From contig MU839828.1 of the NCBI GenBank assembly GCA_030411725.1, forward strand, positions 1,674,001 through 1,738,000: DNA of 64,000 bases, read 5' to 3'. The DNA comes from Echria macrotheca (taxonomy: Eukaryota; Ascomycota; Sordariomycetes; Sordariales; Schizotheciaceae). Below the pieces are notes generated by a model. That model was not told the origin of the DNA. It worked only from the letters and a program-made list of their open reading frames with translations, and searched no databases. Position numbers and translations under genes: made by a program. Positions 11,027 to 21,407 of the stretch are shown in pieces. Every line of letters begins with the position of its first letter. The first letter of the stretch is position 1.

Positions 11027-12499
11027 ATGACAACAACAGACCCCCCCAACGTCGACGAGCGCGCCGCCTTCGACCTAATCCGCCACGGCCACCAGGACCT
11101 AGTCCAGGCCGTCTCCTTTAATTCGTATGGCGACCGGTGCGCGACCGGTTCTGTGGATGGCAAAATCCGCGTCTTCAACCGCCACCGCGACGGCGCCTGG
11201 CGCCACTGCGACAGCTGGGGCGCCCACGCCGGCGACGTGCTCGAGCTGCAGTGGCTGCCGCCCACCATCTACCCGAACCTGATCGCGTCGCTGGGCATCG
11301 AGGGGCGGTTCAAGCTGTGGGCTGAGGACCCCTCGGCCGCGCCCGGGAGGCGGTTTAGTAATCGGGCTGTGTCGAGCGCCGGGCAGCCTCCTTCTTCTTC
11401 GTCCTCCGGGAGATTTGGTGGGGGGCTGGGGGTTGTGGGTAGCGGCGGCGGCGGCGGGGGGGATGGCGGCGGTGTGGTGGGAGGGGCTGGGATGGGAGCG
11501 GGGACGGGGATGGGGACGGGAACGGGGACGGCGTCAGGGGCAAATCCGAAGGCGGCGTTTGAGACGGGGAATGCGCGCAGTCCGTATCGGAGTTTTAGTA
11601 TGAAGCATGTCGACGATACGCGGCATACGTATCTTGCGCTGGTGTCGGCCGATGGGACGCTTACGGTCTATGAGAATGAGTCGCCCGAGGATTTGTCGGA
11701 TTATGCGCAGATGGACGCGTTGAGTGTCTGTCCGACGCGGCCGGCGCGGGGGGATGAGACGTCTTTCCGGGTGCGGTTTGATCCGAATATGGATGTGTGT
11801 TATGCGGCGCTGAGGGCGGGCGTTCCGGCTGATGCGTTGGGACTTGTGGTGGCGGCGATGGATACGGTTAGGATTTACAGGACGAGGGATGCGGAGAGGG
11901 TGTCGCTGGGTGTGGCGAGTGTCGGGAGGCAGTTTTATCTGGCTGCCGAGATTGGCGGGCACCGAGGGCTCGTAAGGGATGTGGCGTGGGCGCCGGGGAA
12001 TATCAGGGGGTATGATATTGTTGCGACGGCGTGTCAGGATGGGTTTGTGAGGGTTTTTCGGGTCGATACGCCGCTGGCAAAAGAGGGTGAAGGTGAGATG
12101 GAGGGAGAGGTGGACGAAGAGCCGGCGGGGTGGTCGGTTGGGGAGGTGAGAAAACATCAAAGACGGAGCGGGGCGGCGACGGCGCAGGTTGGCGGTTCGG
12201 GGGAGGACGAGAGGCGGTCGGCCATCCGGGCTGGGTTTGATCAGTTGCGGACGGGAGGCGACAGAAGGGCCGGTGGGGGACCGGGGGCGGCGACGCAGGC
12301 GCGACATGTGGTGACGGAAATTTCGAGGCTGGATAGCCATCGCACGCCGGTGTGGAGGGTTGGGTTTGACGATGACGGGCAGATTCTGGGGAGTGTGGGG
12401 GACGAGGGTAAGTTGTTGTGTTATCGGCAGACGCCGGACGGGACGTGGGCGAAGAGTTCGCAGCTGGGCATGGTCAAGATGCGGATGGCTGCTCCGTGA
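11027..12499 (+). CDS. SEH1: WD40 nucleoporin Seh1-like
   Basis: Single-exon gene for a 490-aa beta-propeller protein. Seh1 serves in the Y-shaped Nup84/Nup107 complex of the nuclear pore and in the vacuolar SEA complex upstream of TORC1. Diagnostic segments are the opening HGHQDLVQAVSFNSYGDRCA, then SVDGKIRVFNR, SWGAHAGDVLELQWLPP, ASLGIEGRFKLWAED and, near the end, SHRTPVWRVGFDDDGQILGS. Two disordered insertions enlarge it over the ~350-aa yeast protein: a Ser/Gly-rich stretch at residues ~120-173 and a charged stretch around residues 345-430. Both lie between blades. The ATG at 11027 is preceded by an A-rich context. No intron is needed. Confidence 0.92.
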   Translation: MTTTDPPNVDERAAFDLIRHGHQDLVQAVSFNSYGDRCATGSVDGKIRVFNRHRDGAWRHCDSWGAHAGDVLELQWLPPTIYPNLIASLGIEGRFKLWAEDPSAAPGRRFSNRAVSSAGQPPSSSSSGRFGGGLGVVGSGGGGGGDGGGVVGGAGMGAGTGMGTGTGTASGANPKAAFETGNARSPYRSFSMKHVDDTRHTYLALVSADGTLTVYENESPEDLSDYAQMDALSVCPTRPARGDETSFRVRFDPNMDVCYAALRAGVPADALGLVVAAMDTVRIYRTRDAERVSLGVASVGRQFYLAAEIGGHRGLVRDVAWAPGNIRGYDIVATACQDGFVRVFRVDTPLAKEGEGEMEGEVDEEPAGWSVGEVRKHQRRSGAATAQVGGSGEDERRSAIRAGFDQLRTGGDRRAGGGPGAATQARHVVTEISRLDSHRTPVWRVGFDDDGQILGSVGDEGKLLCYRQTPDGTWAKSSQLGMVKMRMAAP

Positions 12500-13001
12500 T
12501 GTTGTCGGGTTCAGATGTGTTTTTAGACGGCGGATGGTATGTGGGCAAGCGGACGGGGTTGACATGGTTCATAGTTCTTTTTCTTCAGTCTTGTATGTAT
12601 ATGAGAAATGATATCCTTCTTGTTTTCTTGTCTTGGTTGTTGCGGGTGAGTGACTCCATGGAAGGACCACTTGGCGATGCCAGGTAGTTCTACCACTTGG
12701 ACTTTCCACGGTGTATTCAAGCTTGATGATAGCTTCCAAGCGAATTTTGCTTCCCTTGGCATCTCCTTCCTTCCTCCATCCATTTACCACTCACATTGCT
12801 TGGTCTTTCTTCTCTTCCGAGAACCACACATCATACCTTACCCAAACAAACCATCAACAGCTGTATCTTCAGGCCACAGATAGGTACATGCGGCGGCAGA
12901 CACACATCACCAGCAGTAACTTATTTCTCTCTTCGGGTTCGGTTCCCTCTGACATCGACATCGATATATACACACACAAGAGGAGAAGTAAGGAAGAAAC
13001 A
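12500..13001. other. intergenic SEH1 to orphan gene
   Basis: Contains the SEH1 3' UTR and the presumed 5' leader of the next gene. The open frame of the orphan protein extends upstream to an ATG at 12711, but that extension lacks the composition of the rest. No separate gene was seen. Confidence 0.5.
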
Positions 13002-14690
13002 ATGCAAGCACTCACGCTCCCAAGCCGGTCCTTCCGCCGCGAGGATTTTGTCGTCTACTGCGATGATGATCTTCCCACGCCGCCGCCCCAGGACAATATC
13101 CCCGCGGCCACGACCACGACAACCAACGAAAACACTACCACCGCCACCCAGAACGAGAACAAAAAGGAGAACCAAAACGATGTCCGAGAGATAGTTCCCC
13201 ACCGCAGCCGCCGCAAACTCCAAGTCCCCAGCACATTCGCCGGGCTATGGGACAGGGACACAACAACAGAGTCCTCGACACATGTGCGCTCCGACCCCGA
13301 CGATTTTGTTGTCAGTGAAGAAGAAAAAGATGCAGAAAAGAAGATTCCACTGGCGACTAGCACGAATAGATCCTTGGTCCCAATCTTTGGATTCCCGGGT
13401 CGCTTTCGGTCTTCTCGTTCTCGGTCTAAGCGGGATTTTACGGCCTTACCATCTGTGGTGGGTAGAGATGTTGGCAAAAAAGGGGGGGATGGGGATATAG
13501 GGAGGTTGGTTGGATTGGGGATGCGGAGGGGTGATGATCTGGTGGTGCGAGGTGGTGGTGTTGAGGATGGAGATGGGGATGGGAATGGTAGGGATGATGA
13601 CAAAAAAGAGAGGGAGAGGGAGAGGAGTCTGACGCCGCCTGAGGTACGGGTTATTTCTTCTTTCTGGGGACAGGGGCAGGTACAAGGGGTCAGGAGTACG
13701 TCGTCGGTGTATCCTTCCGAGGAAGGGTGGGGGGGAATGTGTGAGGAGGTTGAGTCTGTGTCTATGTCGCCTACGGGGACGGTTTCGAGGGGTGTTCTGG
13801 CTAGTTTGGAGAGTTTGGTGATTGGGGATGGTACCTGTTTTGGTAGGTTCCAGGATGGGTGGTGGTTGGGTGGTGGTTCTTCTGGGAGTAGTCAACGGGT
13901 TGTTGATGGTCGTGTGACTGGAGGAGAGGAGGAGGGGGAGGAGGGGGAGGAGGAGGAGGAGGATGAAGAGGTGATGGGTATGGCTGAGGAAGAGGGAGAG
14001 GAGGAGGATGAGAAGAAGATGATGAGTGTACGTGGCGGAGAAAGACTCCTCCTGGATGCATCACCACCACCACCACCACCACCACCACCACTACCACCCA
14101 GTCTCGCAACATGTCACCACCACCACCAGTACTGTCGTCACGTCCATGAAGATCAAGAGATCGAAAGCCGGTCGGATATGGAGTGCGATCCATCCGCATC
14201 CGCTATGACGTCCCGGGTTCATGAACACGTCCAGGAAGAAGGCCGGAAAATCGACAACGGTAATAACCTCTCCGTGACATGTCTTCCCCCTCGTGTATCG
14301 GGTAGTCAGGGTCAACAAGACTGCGAACAAATACCGGCCAGCTCATCGCCGCTACCTGATACCACCATTCCCACTACCCTAGCGAAAAACGGGGCCAGAG
14401 AAGAAGAAAGGAGTCCGAAATGGTCGTCTAGGGCTAGAGCGGTACTAGTCAGGATGGGGCGGCGGTTGAGGAAGTGGATATTCAGGCATAGACGGGTGGG
14501 GTTATTCCAGCAGGATAATGTGCTGCGGCGGGTGAGGACGGGATCAAAGAAAGGAGGGGGACGGGTGTTTGTGGGGAGGCGGAGGGGGGTGGTGGTGGTG
14601 AGGTCGTGGGGATGGAGGAGGAGAGGATTGTTGAGACGGCGGGTGCTGGAGTGGGTTAGGGGTGCGTGGAAGGGAGATGAGGGTTTGTGA
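13002..14690 (+). CDS. hypothetical disordered, charge-segregated protein
   Basis: No family recognised. A continuous frame of 562 codons begins at an ATG with a good context (AAACAATGC). The N-terminal third is Thr/Asn/Pro-rich and contains an SRSRSKR patch. The middle has repeated short hydrophobic islands and a run of about 45 mostly Glu residues (near residues 307-345). Then come a Pro-rich tract encoded by CCA repeats and a His-rich patch. The last ~110 residues are strongly basic (many Arg with Trp). The charge layout, acidic then basic, suggests a nucleic-acid- or membrane-associated disordered protein, but this is a guess. An upstream ATG at 12711 in the same frame could add 97 residues. 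Simple repeats alone can keep a frame open, so existence as a protein is only moderately likely. Confidence 0.5.
   Translation: MQALTLPSRSFRREDFVVYCDDDLPTPPPQDNIPAATTTTTNENTTTATQNENKKENQNDVREIVPHRSRRKLQVPSTFAGLWDRDTTTESSTHVRSDPDDFVVSEEEKDAEKKIPLATSTNRSLVPIFGFPGRFRSSRSRSKRDFTALPSVVGRDVGKKGGDGDIGRLVGLGMRRGDDLVVRGGGVEDGDGDGNGRDDDKKERERERSLTPPEVRVISSFWGQGQVQGVRSTSSVYPSEEGWGGMCEEVESVSMSPTGTVSRGVLASLESLVIGDGTCFGRFQDGWWLGGGSSGSSQRVVDGRVTGGEEEGEEGEEEEEDEEVMGMAEEEGEEEDEKKMMSVRGGERLLLDASPPPPPPPPPLPPSLATCHHHHQYCRHVHEDQEIESRSDMECDPSASAMTSRVHEHVQEEGRKIDNGNNLSVTCLPPRVSGSQGQQDCEQIPASSSPLPDTTIPTTLAKNGAREEERSPKWSSRARAVLVRMGRRLRKWIFRHRRVGLFQQDNVLRRVRTGSKKGGGRVFVGRRRGVVVVRSWGWRRRGLLRRRVLEWVRGAWKGDEGL
14060..14098. 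repeat. CAC/CCA trinucleotide repeat
   Basis: Some twelve CAC triplets in a row, encoding a Pro run in the orphan frame and a poly-His or poly-Val run in the other frames. Upstream, 13922-13970 is a GAG-rich run. Both are slippage-prone. Confidence 0.85.
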
Positions 14691-15348
14691 TTTTTGTGGT
14701 GAGAGGGTGAGAAGGATAAATGAAGGATGAATGGGAAAGGTTGGGGGGGGGGGGAGGGTTGTGTAAATCTCATGTTTTTTCCCTGGAGGGGTAGTCGCTC
14801 GTTTACACGATAGGTCTTGACTGTGGTGATCATGGATAGGGAAGTTTGATGGTTTTTTTTTGTATGGTTTATGGTTGAGGTGTGTAACTGTGTTCGTGCG
14901 CCGGAGTAGTGTTTACCTCGTGTGTCTGCATAGGTACAGTAGCTAAGCTGTATGTTTATGCTGAAACTTGGGAAAAGGAGGTCTACATGTGTATTAGCTA
15001 GGTACGTTACCGCGATCGGGACCTTGGTTGGATTGGTGTCCTTATACGGAATTCCCACGGCAGTCATTGTCACAAGTGACAGAGACTGTCTGACGAACCG
15101 CCGATGTAAGGTTTCAGTGTGGGCTAAATTGGATGATATATCTTATTCCTAGTCCCGAGTTGTTATACTGTTCAGCGCTGAACAGAGACATAGTCAGGTA
15201 GTTACAGTTACTCCAGAACACGAAAGACGGAAATCACTCAAAATACACATCACATCGTTTTCTCGGCCAAACAAACCATTTCACAGAAACATCCAACGCT
15301 GCCCAAACACAATTTCACGAAACATCCATCGCTGCCAGACTCGCCCCC
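14691..15348. other. convergent 3' flanks, orphan gene and GST gene
   Basis: 658 bp between genes that point at each other. It contains homopolymer G and T runs (near 14743 and 14851) and no supported coding region. Confidence 0.5.
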
Positions 15349-16620
15349 TCAACAACTAGAAGACATACAGAAACCCCCCTTTTCCGCCCATCCCCATACC
15401 TGTTCCCCAGCCCCCAGAGGCAAAACATCAGGCAAAGGTCCCACAGGCGTAATCCCCAACGGATTGATCTGCGTATGACTCTTTGTATAATGCCGCTTGA
15501 TATGCAGAAAATTGGTCGTATCCTTGAAGGCCGGGATGGTCCAGTACAGATTGCGCATCCAGCGGTGGATATTCGGATACCCCGAGCGGATGTCGCGGAT
15601 GTTGCACTTGAAGTGTTGCACGTATACCGGCTGTCATCCCTACTGTTAACATCTATCCTCAGAGAAAGAAAAAAAAAAAAAAAAAGAAAGGACGCAAAAA
15701 CTCACATCAAACCGAATGATGGTAACAAACAGCCGCACATCAACCTCGGTCAGCACATCCCCAAACCAGTACGGTTTGTTCTCCCCCAGATGCGTCTCGA
15801 CTTTATCCAGCGCCTCGAACAGCGCCACCACGTTCCGCTCGTATGCCGCCTGGGTCGTGGCAAAGCCGGATTTGTACACGCCGTTGTTGATCAGGTCGTA
15901 GTGCCAGGCCTCTGCCTTTTCGATCTCGTCTCGCAGATTTTCCGGGTACAGATCCACAGAGCGATAGGGTTCGGGAAGAAGATGATTAAACTTTGTTTTC
16001 TTGTCAGCACACCCATCCTCTGACTTAACCAAAAAAACAAAAAGAAAAAGAAAGAAAAAGAAAAAAAGGAGGTCGTACCTCAGTCCCAAACATGCGCAGA
16101 ATCTCACTGCTCTCGTTGTTCACAATCGTCTTCTGGATCTTGTCGTACAACACCGGCACGGTGAAGCGGCCTGCATATTCCGGATCCACGTCATAGTAAA
16201 TATCCCGGAGGTGCGTGAAGCTCTCGTGCCCCTCGACCGGGTCGGGAATCACCGCCTCGCCCTCGGCGTCGGTGTCGCTCTCGGTGACGAACCGCCAGCC
16301 CTTGTCGGCCATGTGCCAGTGCACGACCGAGAACGAGATATAGTCCTCGAGGCCCTTGAGTTTGCGGGCTATCAGGGTGCGTGATGCCTTTTATCGTATT
16401 AGACAGAGAGACAAGAAGGGAGGAGACAACATACCCATGGACAAGCATAGCTCACATACAAGTGATACCGACCCTTCTCGGCAGGGAAACGCGCGCCGGG
16501 TTCGGCAGAGATAAAGTTGCGGAACGAACTCTGCTGCCGCTTGAACTCGCCAGACTTGTCGCCCGGCTTGACCCAGTCTGTTATTTTGGACGTCTTTTTT
16601 TTTGTATCCGTTAGTACCAT
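15349..16620 (-). CDS. glutathionyl-hydroquinone reductase (ECM4/omega-like GST)
   Basis: Predicted cytosolic thiol enzyme of the Xi/omega-like GST group, which uses glutathione to reduce glutathionyl-(hydro)quinones. Exons are 16620-16435, 16387-16079, 15990-15706 and 15630-15349, giving 353 aa. The catalytic Cys is residue 60 in YVSYACPW, followed across intron 1 by ASRTLIARKLKGLED. Further family blocks are VVHWHMADKGWRF, FTVPVLYDKIQKTIVNNESS, FGTEFNHLLPEPYR, YWFGDVLTEVDVRLF and RFDPVYVQHFKCNIR, then NLHGY-type residues represented by YPNIHRWMRNLYW. Intron 2 ends in AAG rather than CAG or TAG. The start is the least certain part: the conserved region begins at SKITDW and the few residues before it (MVLTDTKKKT) are not conserved, so an upstream non-coding or coding exon is possible. 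The upstream region is a degenerate tandem repeat. Confidence 0.92.
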
Positions 16621-18101
16621 TACACACGATGTTCATCCCCATACGCGAACGATTCTTATTTCCAGTCCAGAAAAGGAAAAAAAACCGAAAAGAAAACCAC
16701 CGGGGGAACATGGAGATAAGATGGAAGAAGAAGAAGGACCCCGTAGACGATGCTTATACGACCAAACCCCAAAAAGAAATTAAGAAGGGGGAGCGTTCAG
16801 AGAAGAGAGGAAGAAGAAGCATATCTCCATACACCAACCATCCTTTATGAGACCAACCTCAAAAAGACTCTCATAAAAAAAGCGGGAATATCCACAGAAG
16901 AGATAAGAAGAAGAAAAATAACTCCGTACAGCATCCTTATGCGACCAAAAAAGGAAAAGAAATTTAAAAGGGGGGATATTCAGACAAGAGAGGAACAAGA
17001 AGAATAACCCCGTACACGATCCTTATTATAACCAAACCAGAAAACAGGATCTCATTAAAAAAATAGGGAAACATTCAGAGAAGGGAGGAAGAAGAATAAT
17101 AACCCTGTACACCATCCTTGTACGACTAAACCAGAAAATGAAGAAGCAGAAGAGGGTAGTTGAGAAGAAGAATAATAATAAAAAGAAGGTACCATATCCG
17201 CAGCTGATCTCAAACCCAGAAACCTCACAAAAACTCTCTGACTGCTTTTAATCCCCACCCCGTGTGAGACAGCAAACAACGGCGATGGCGACGGCGATAA
17301 AGTCGATATCCCTGAACGTAGACCTAGACCTGGACCTAAACCCCGCAGTGAGGATATCACGAAATGGTGGTGATGATAGTGTCGTCGAACAACTCTCCTA
17401 GTCCCAGCTCTGGAAAACGCAAGGATCATAACCTGGTTCCGCGTTATATCGACAGCAGAAGTAAATTTCGATACAACAGGAGATCATCAGACAACTTATA
17501 TATCCACTGCAGCCCGCCTCTTCAAAGTAAGGTATACACAGCTAACCAAGACCAAGTGGGTTGCGTACTAAGCAAAGATCGTTTCCGAGCAATCACCCCG
17601 CACCGCGCATTCCCCATCCAGTCTCGCATCCACACACAACTCTCTCTCCAATCGAGTCCAATGCCGAGCGGCCGGTCCAAACGTTTCCGGTTGAATAGCC
17701 AGCTAGCCAGACAAATGCTAGCCAAATGCTCAGCAAGCGATTAACTAAGCCAGCTCTACGGAACGAAAGTGGCGTCAAAGAACTCCGACAAAAAAAAAAA
17801 AGCAAAGACAAAGTCGCCCCCTGCACCCCTCACTCATTACCTCACCATATTCACCTCCTCATCACGGATTATCAAGCATGTATTCAGCGACCCCCACCGA
17901 CGAGTTATTGATCAGTCGCTTGTCAGTCCCTACCAACATTTAGTCACGGGTTCTACATCCGCATCTCTCCATATCCATCATCACATCCGGCACATAAACG
18001 ATGAACAATGCAAAATCATCTATCTACTACCTTACGCAATGGTATCCTTTATCATTGATACCATAGTCGCCCTGTAGAAAGCAAAAGCTTACATCTATCC
18101 C
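16621..18101. other. intergenic between the GST gene and UBA1
   Basis: The first ~530 bp upstream of the GST start is the purine-rich tandem repeat described separately. The remaining ~950 bp up to the UBA1 stop shows no supported gene; open frames are short and unlike known proteins. Confidence 0.6.
16637..17155. repeat. degenerate ~86-101-bp tandem repeat, about six units
   Basis: Units begin near 16637, 16738, 16824, 16922, 17009 and 17104. On the plus strand each opens with a version of CCCCGTACACGATCCTTAT, then a CGACCAAACC-like segment, an A-rich stretch, a GGGGGATATTCAGAGAAG-like segment and an AGGAAGAAGAATAA-like end. Units differ by many substitutions and small indels, so the array is old or drifting. 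It directly abuts the 5' end of the GST gene. Confidence 0.8.
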
Positions 18102-21100
18102 TTACCCAACCCGCACCTTGATATACGGCACTTCCACATCCTCCCCGTTTGCATCCTCCGTCACCACTTCGAAGATAACCTCCTTCTGGTGCGACGGAAT
18201 CGGTTTCTTAGAAATCGTCTCCACCAGTTCGCTCAGTTTCTTTTCGTGTCGACCCTGCATCTTGGACGCCGGATAGAAATTCGCATACAGCAGCGTCACG
18301 CCCGAGCTCAACATCGACACCGTCAGGCCCCGCTCGTCAAAGTGCGCAATCAGCTCCCGAAGCGTCACGTCCTCCAGCTCGAACCGGTCCCACAGCTTGT
18401 CCAGCGTCACCTTGCCGTTCGGCCCCTGGTACTCCACCTTGGGGCTGGCAATCGGCTCGCTGAAGCCAAAGAAGGGCAGCGCCAGGTTGATGAACCCGTT
18501 CTTGTACTGCTCAATGTCCGTCTTGCCGTCAATGATCTTGTACAGCTCCAGCACCACCAAGCCCGTCACCAGCGCCGTCGTCGTCGCAATGGCCGGGATG
18601 ATCTTTCCCGCGATGAACTTGGTCTTGTGTCGGTCGGCAGGCTCAATCTTGTAGTTCTCGGCCCGGAGGTTGCTAGCCGCTGTGATGAAATCAATGTGGA
18701 AGTTGGTGTCATCGTCCTTCTCGAACTCGACCGGCGTGAGCTTGAAGCCCGCCATCGACTTGGGATCCGGCAGTTCGCTGACTAGCTTCTCAATCTCCCC
18801 GTGATCATCAAATGTGCTGCCGGCATTCGGGTCCTAATCATGTTAGTCAACACCTATTAAACCAATCAGGCAACTTACAGGATCCTTGTCATCCGCCTGG
18901 ATCTTGACCTTGGAGTCGGGCGAAAAGTCGGGGATGATCATGGCGTCCAACGCATCCTGGTAATCTTTCTTGGTCTTGTCCTTCACATTGATGTTGTAGT
19001 TGAAGGCATGGAGGTTAGTAGCCGCCTCCAAAAAGGTAAAGTGCGTCGGGTTGTTGAAGTCGAACTTGAGCGGGTCCGGAGCCCGCTTCGGCCCTGACCA
19101 GAACGGCGTCCCGCTCGACGACGTCGAATCCTTGGGGAAGTTGTACAGAAGCTGCTGGATCGCATTGTTGTACTGCTTCTCAAACAGCATTCTTGCCCAT
19201 TGCACGCAGTCCTCAAACGTCAGCGCCCGCTCGTTCTTGAGATAGTCGACCAGCATCTCGAGCGTAGCCTTTTCATTTCCGCCTTGCTTAAGGGTCGCCT
19301 CGATGTAGTTGGGCTGCGTCAGATACAAGTTGGCCGTCTCGGCTGGCTTGACAAAAGCACCCTCAAACAGCTCGCGCGCCCAGGCGATCGTGTGCTCGAT
19401 TCGGTTGGGGAAGCTCTTGAGTGTGCACATGGGGAAAGACTGCTCCGGCGGGTCTTGGGACGACGAGTACGACTCGGTGATCCGGGGGAGAACCACTTGC
19501 GTGTTGCCCTTGGTTCCGAGCGTACCGCTCTCGAGAAGTGGCTTGTGGAAGAAGACGCATCGCCTGTCGACATATGTTCTCGCTTCGACGTTGTCCAGCG
19601 CGTTGGTGACGCCGTCAAGGCTCTCCCAAAACTCCTCGTTGAAGATGTGCTCCGTGTCGGCCCCGACCCGGTCTTTCAGGACTACAATCTTCCCTTCCAG
19701 ATCAGGATTCATCGCATAGGCTGCCTTCGCGGCGCAGTCGCTCTTCATGCTGCCGACGTCCTTGGGCCGGAAGAGGAACTGTCTGTTGAGATTGCTCTTT
19801 TCGATAGAATCCATGTCCGTCACCGTGATCCGACCCTCGGGACCGGTTCCGAGCCCGATCATGGCCCAGTTCTTGAGCATTTCGCACCCAATCGCACCGG
19901 CACCAACCAAGAACTGCTTCACGTTGGCAATCTTGTCCTGGAAGTCCTTGCCAAAGACGGCTATTTGACCGTCATAGCGAGTGCCCAGCGGCTTGCAGTT
20001 CTCCTCGGTACGCGGTGAGTTTGCGGGAAGCGACTCCAGAGAGTCGAAATACATCCATTGCTTGACCGGGTTGAACTTGCCTGACACCGCCTTGAGCACT
20101 TCTTGGGCCGTCAGACCGCCGAAGAAGGCGGCCATGGGGCTCAGGTCGCCAGTCGCTTGGTAGCTGAGCTCCTTCAGCAACTTCTCGTCAAACTCAACAT
20201 CAACCCTCTCAGCCTTTGCGAACTCCTTGGCCGAGTTCAGCACAACCAGCGCGTCCTCCTCGTTGAGTGGTCGCGGATACCGACCGTGTGTCTGGGCAAA
20301 GGCATGCAGGGCCTGGAAGCCGATGTGAAGTTGTTGCGGGCGGTCGAACTTGGCGAAATCCGAGACGACAAACTCGGGGTCCTTGATCGACTCCGAAATG
20401 CTCTTGAAGTCGACAAACGTGGGCATCTTGACCTGCTGGTACAGACCCCCGCGCTTGTACTGGCCGAGCCCCGACACGTCGCCGATTGAAAAGGTATATG
20501 GTCCCTTAACCGTCACCTTTCTCGGCTCGCACTGGTTCAGACCCTCCATGCCCTCCACCTCGGAAAATGTCACGTAGTCACCATCCTCGAGCCCGTGGCG
20601 CGTCTCGTCCAGCGCGGAGACAAGCCCCTCCTCGTCGATGCCGGCTACGATGCCGCTAACGGGGTTCTCGCCGGTGGAATCGATAACCGTAAACTTCTCT
20701 CCAAAATCGCAGAAGATGGACCCAAAGAGACCAAACGTGTCGGCGACGACGACGTAGATGCCCTTTTGGTGGCAGTAGTTGCCGATCGTAAGCTGAAGGT
20801 GGAGGGGGGTGTTTGTAAGCACGACGACCTGGTACTTGTCGAACTGGGAGAGGTTCTCGCCGAGCCTGTCGAGCTTCGTTAGCTTGATCCAATCCCTGTT
20901 TTTCTGATATACATACCCGACAGAGTTGTGGATGTGAATGGGGGTGTAGGCGTTGAGCTCGGCAACGCGGGGGGCTGTTGTGCGATCCCTTGGCTGGCCG
21001 ACGTCTTCCTTCCGGAGGAAGAACTGCGAGGAGAGGTCGGCGATGGCGACGGGCGTCGGGTCATAGAGGGTAAGACTCTTGACGCCAGCAAGAGCAATAT

Positions 21101-21407
21101 TCTTTGCGATCTCGACACCCAGGCCCTTCAGTCCCACGATGAGCACGTTGGAAGCGCTCATGCGCTTCATAGCCTCGTGGCCCAAGACATAGAGCTGGCG
21201 ACTGTACAGGGACTCGTCGATCTCGGTGGTGTTGCCGGCGACCGACTCGTCGACCTGCATCCTGGTGACCAGGTCGACCTCGGGCAGTTTTTTGTCCTGG
21301 AAACCGCGTGGTTAGCAGCTGGTGGAGTGGCGCGTGGTGATGTCGCAAGGCGCGCGGGGCTCCAAACGGTTTGCTCGGAAACGCAGGAAAGGGAAACTCA
21401 CTGTCAT
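18102..21407 (-). CDS. UBA1: ubiquitin-activating enzyme E1
   Basis: Activates ubiquitin with ATP and passes it as a thioester to E2 enzymes; cytosol and nucleus. Exons are 21407-21402, 21296-18879 and 18833-18102, giving 1051 aa, the normal length for E1. The order is: inactive adenylation half (YSRQLYVLGHEAMKRM, VLIVGLKGLGVEIAKN), first catalytic-cysteine half-domain, active adenylation half (QFLVGAGAIGCEMLKNWAM; TDMDSIEKSNLNRQFLFR), catalytic Cys at residue 626 in FPMCTLKSFPNRIEH, GLVVLELYK in the adenylation domain after the Cys domain, and the C-terminal ubiquitin-fold domain that binds E2 (ending PYIKVRVG). The first coding exon carries only ATG ACA. The intron after it and the acceptor before GACAAAAAACTG restore MTDKKLPEVDLVTR. 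Starting at the next Met (21254-21260 region) would lose only this short leader. Confidence 0.97.

Noticed and set aside
11534..12565. 343-codon minus-strand frame
   Set aside because: Antisense shadow of SEH1; Arg/Pro/His-rich composition is the complement of GC-rich sense codons.
14026..14208. Poly-histidine open frame
   Set aside because: Produced by the CAC repeat in another frame of the orphan gene; too short and without conserved flanks.
16637..17155. Possible CRISPR-like array
   Set aside because: Units are contiguous and degenerate, without uniform repeats and unique spacers, and the genome is eukaryotic.
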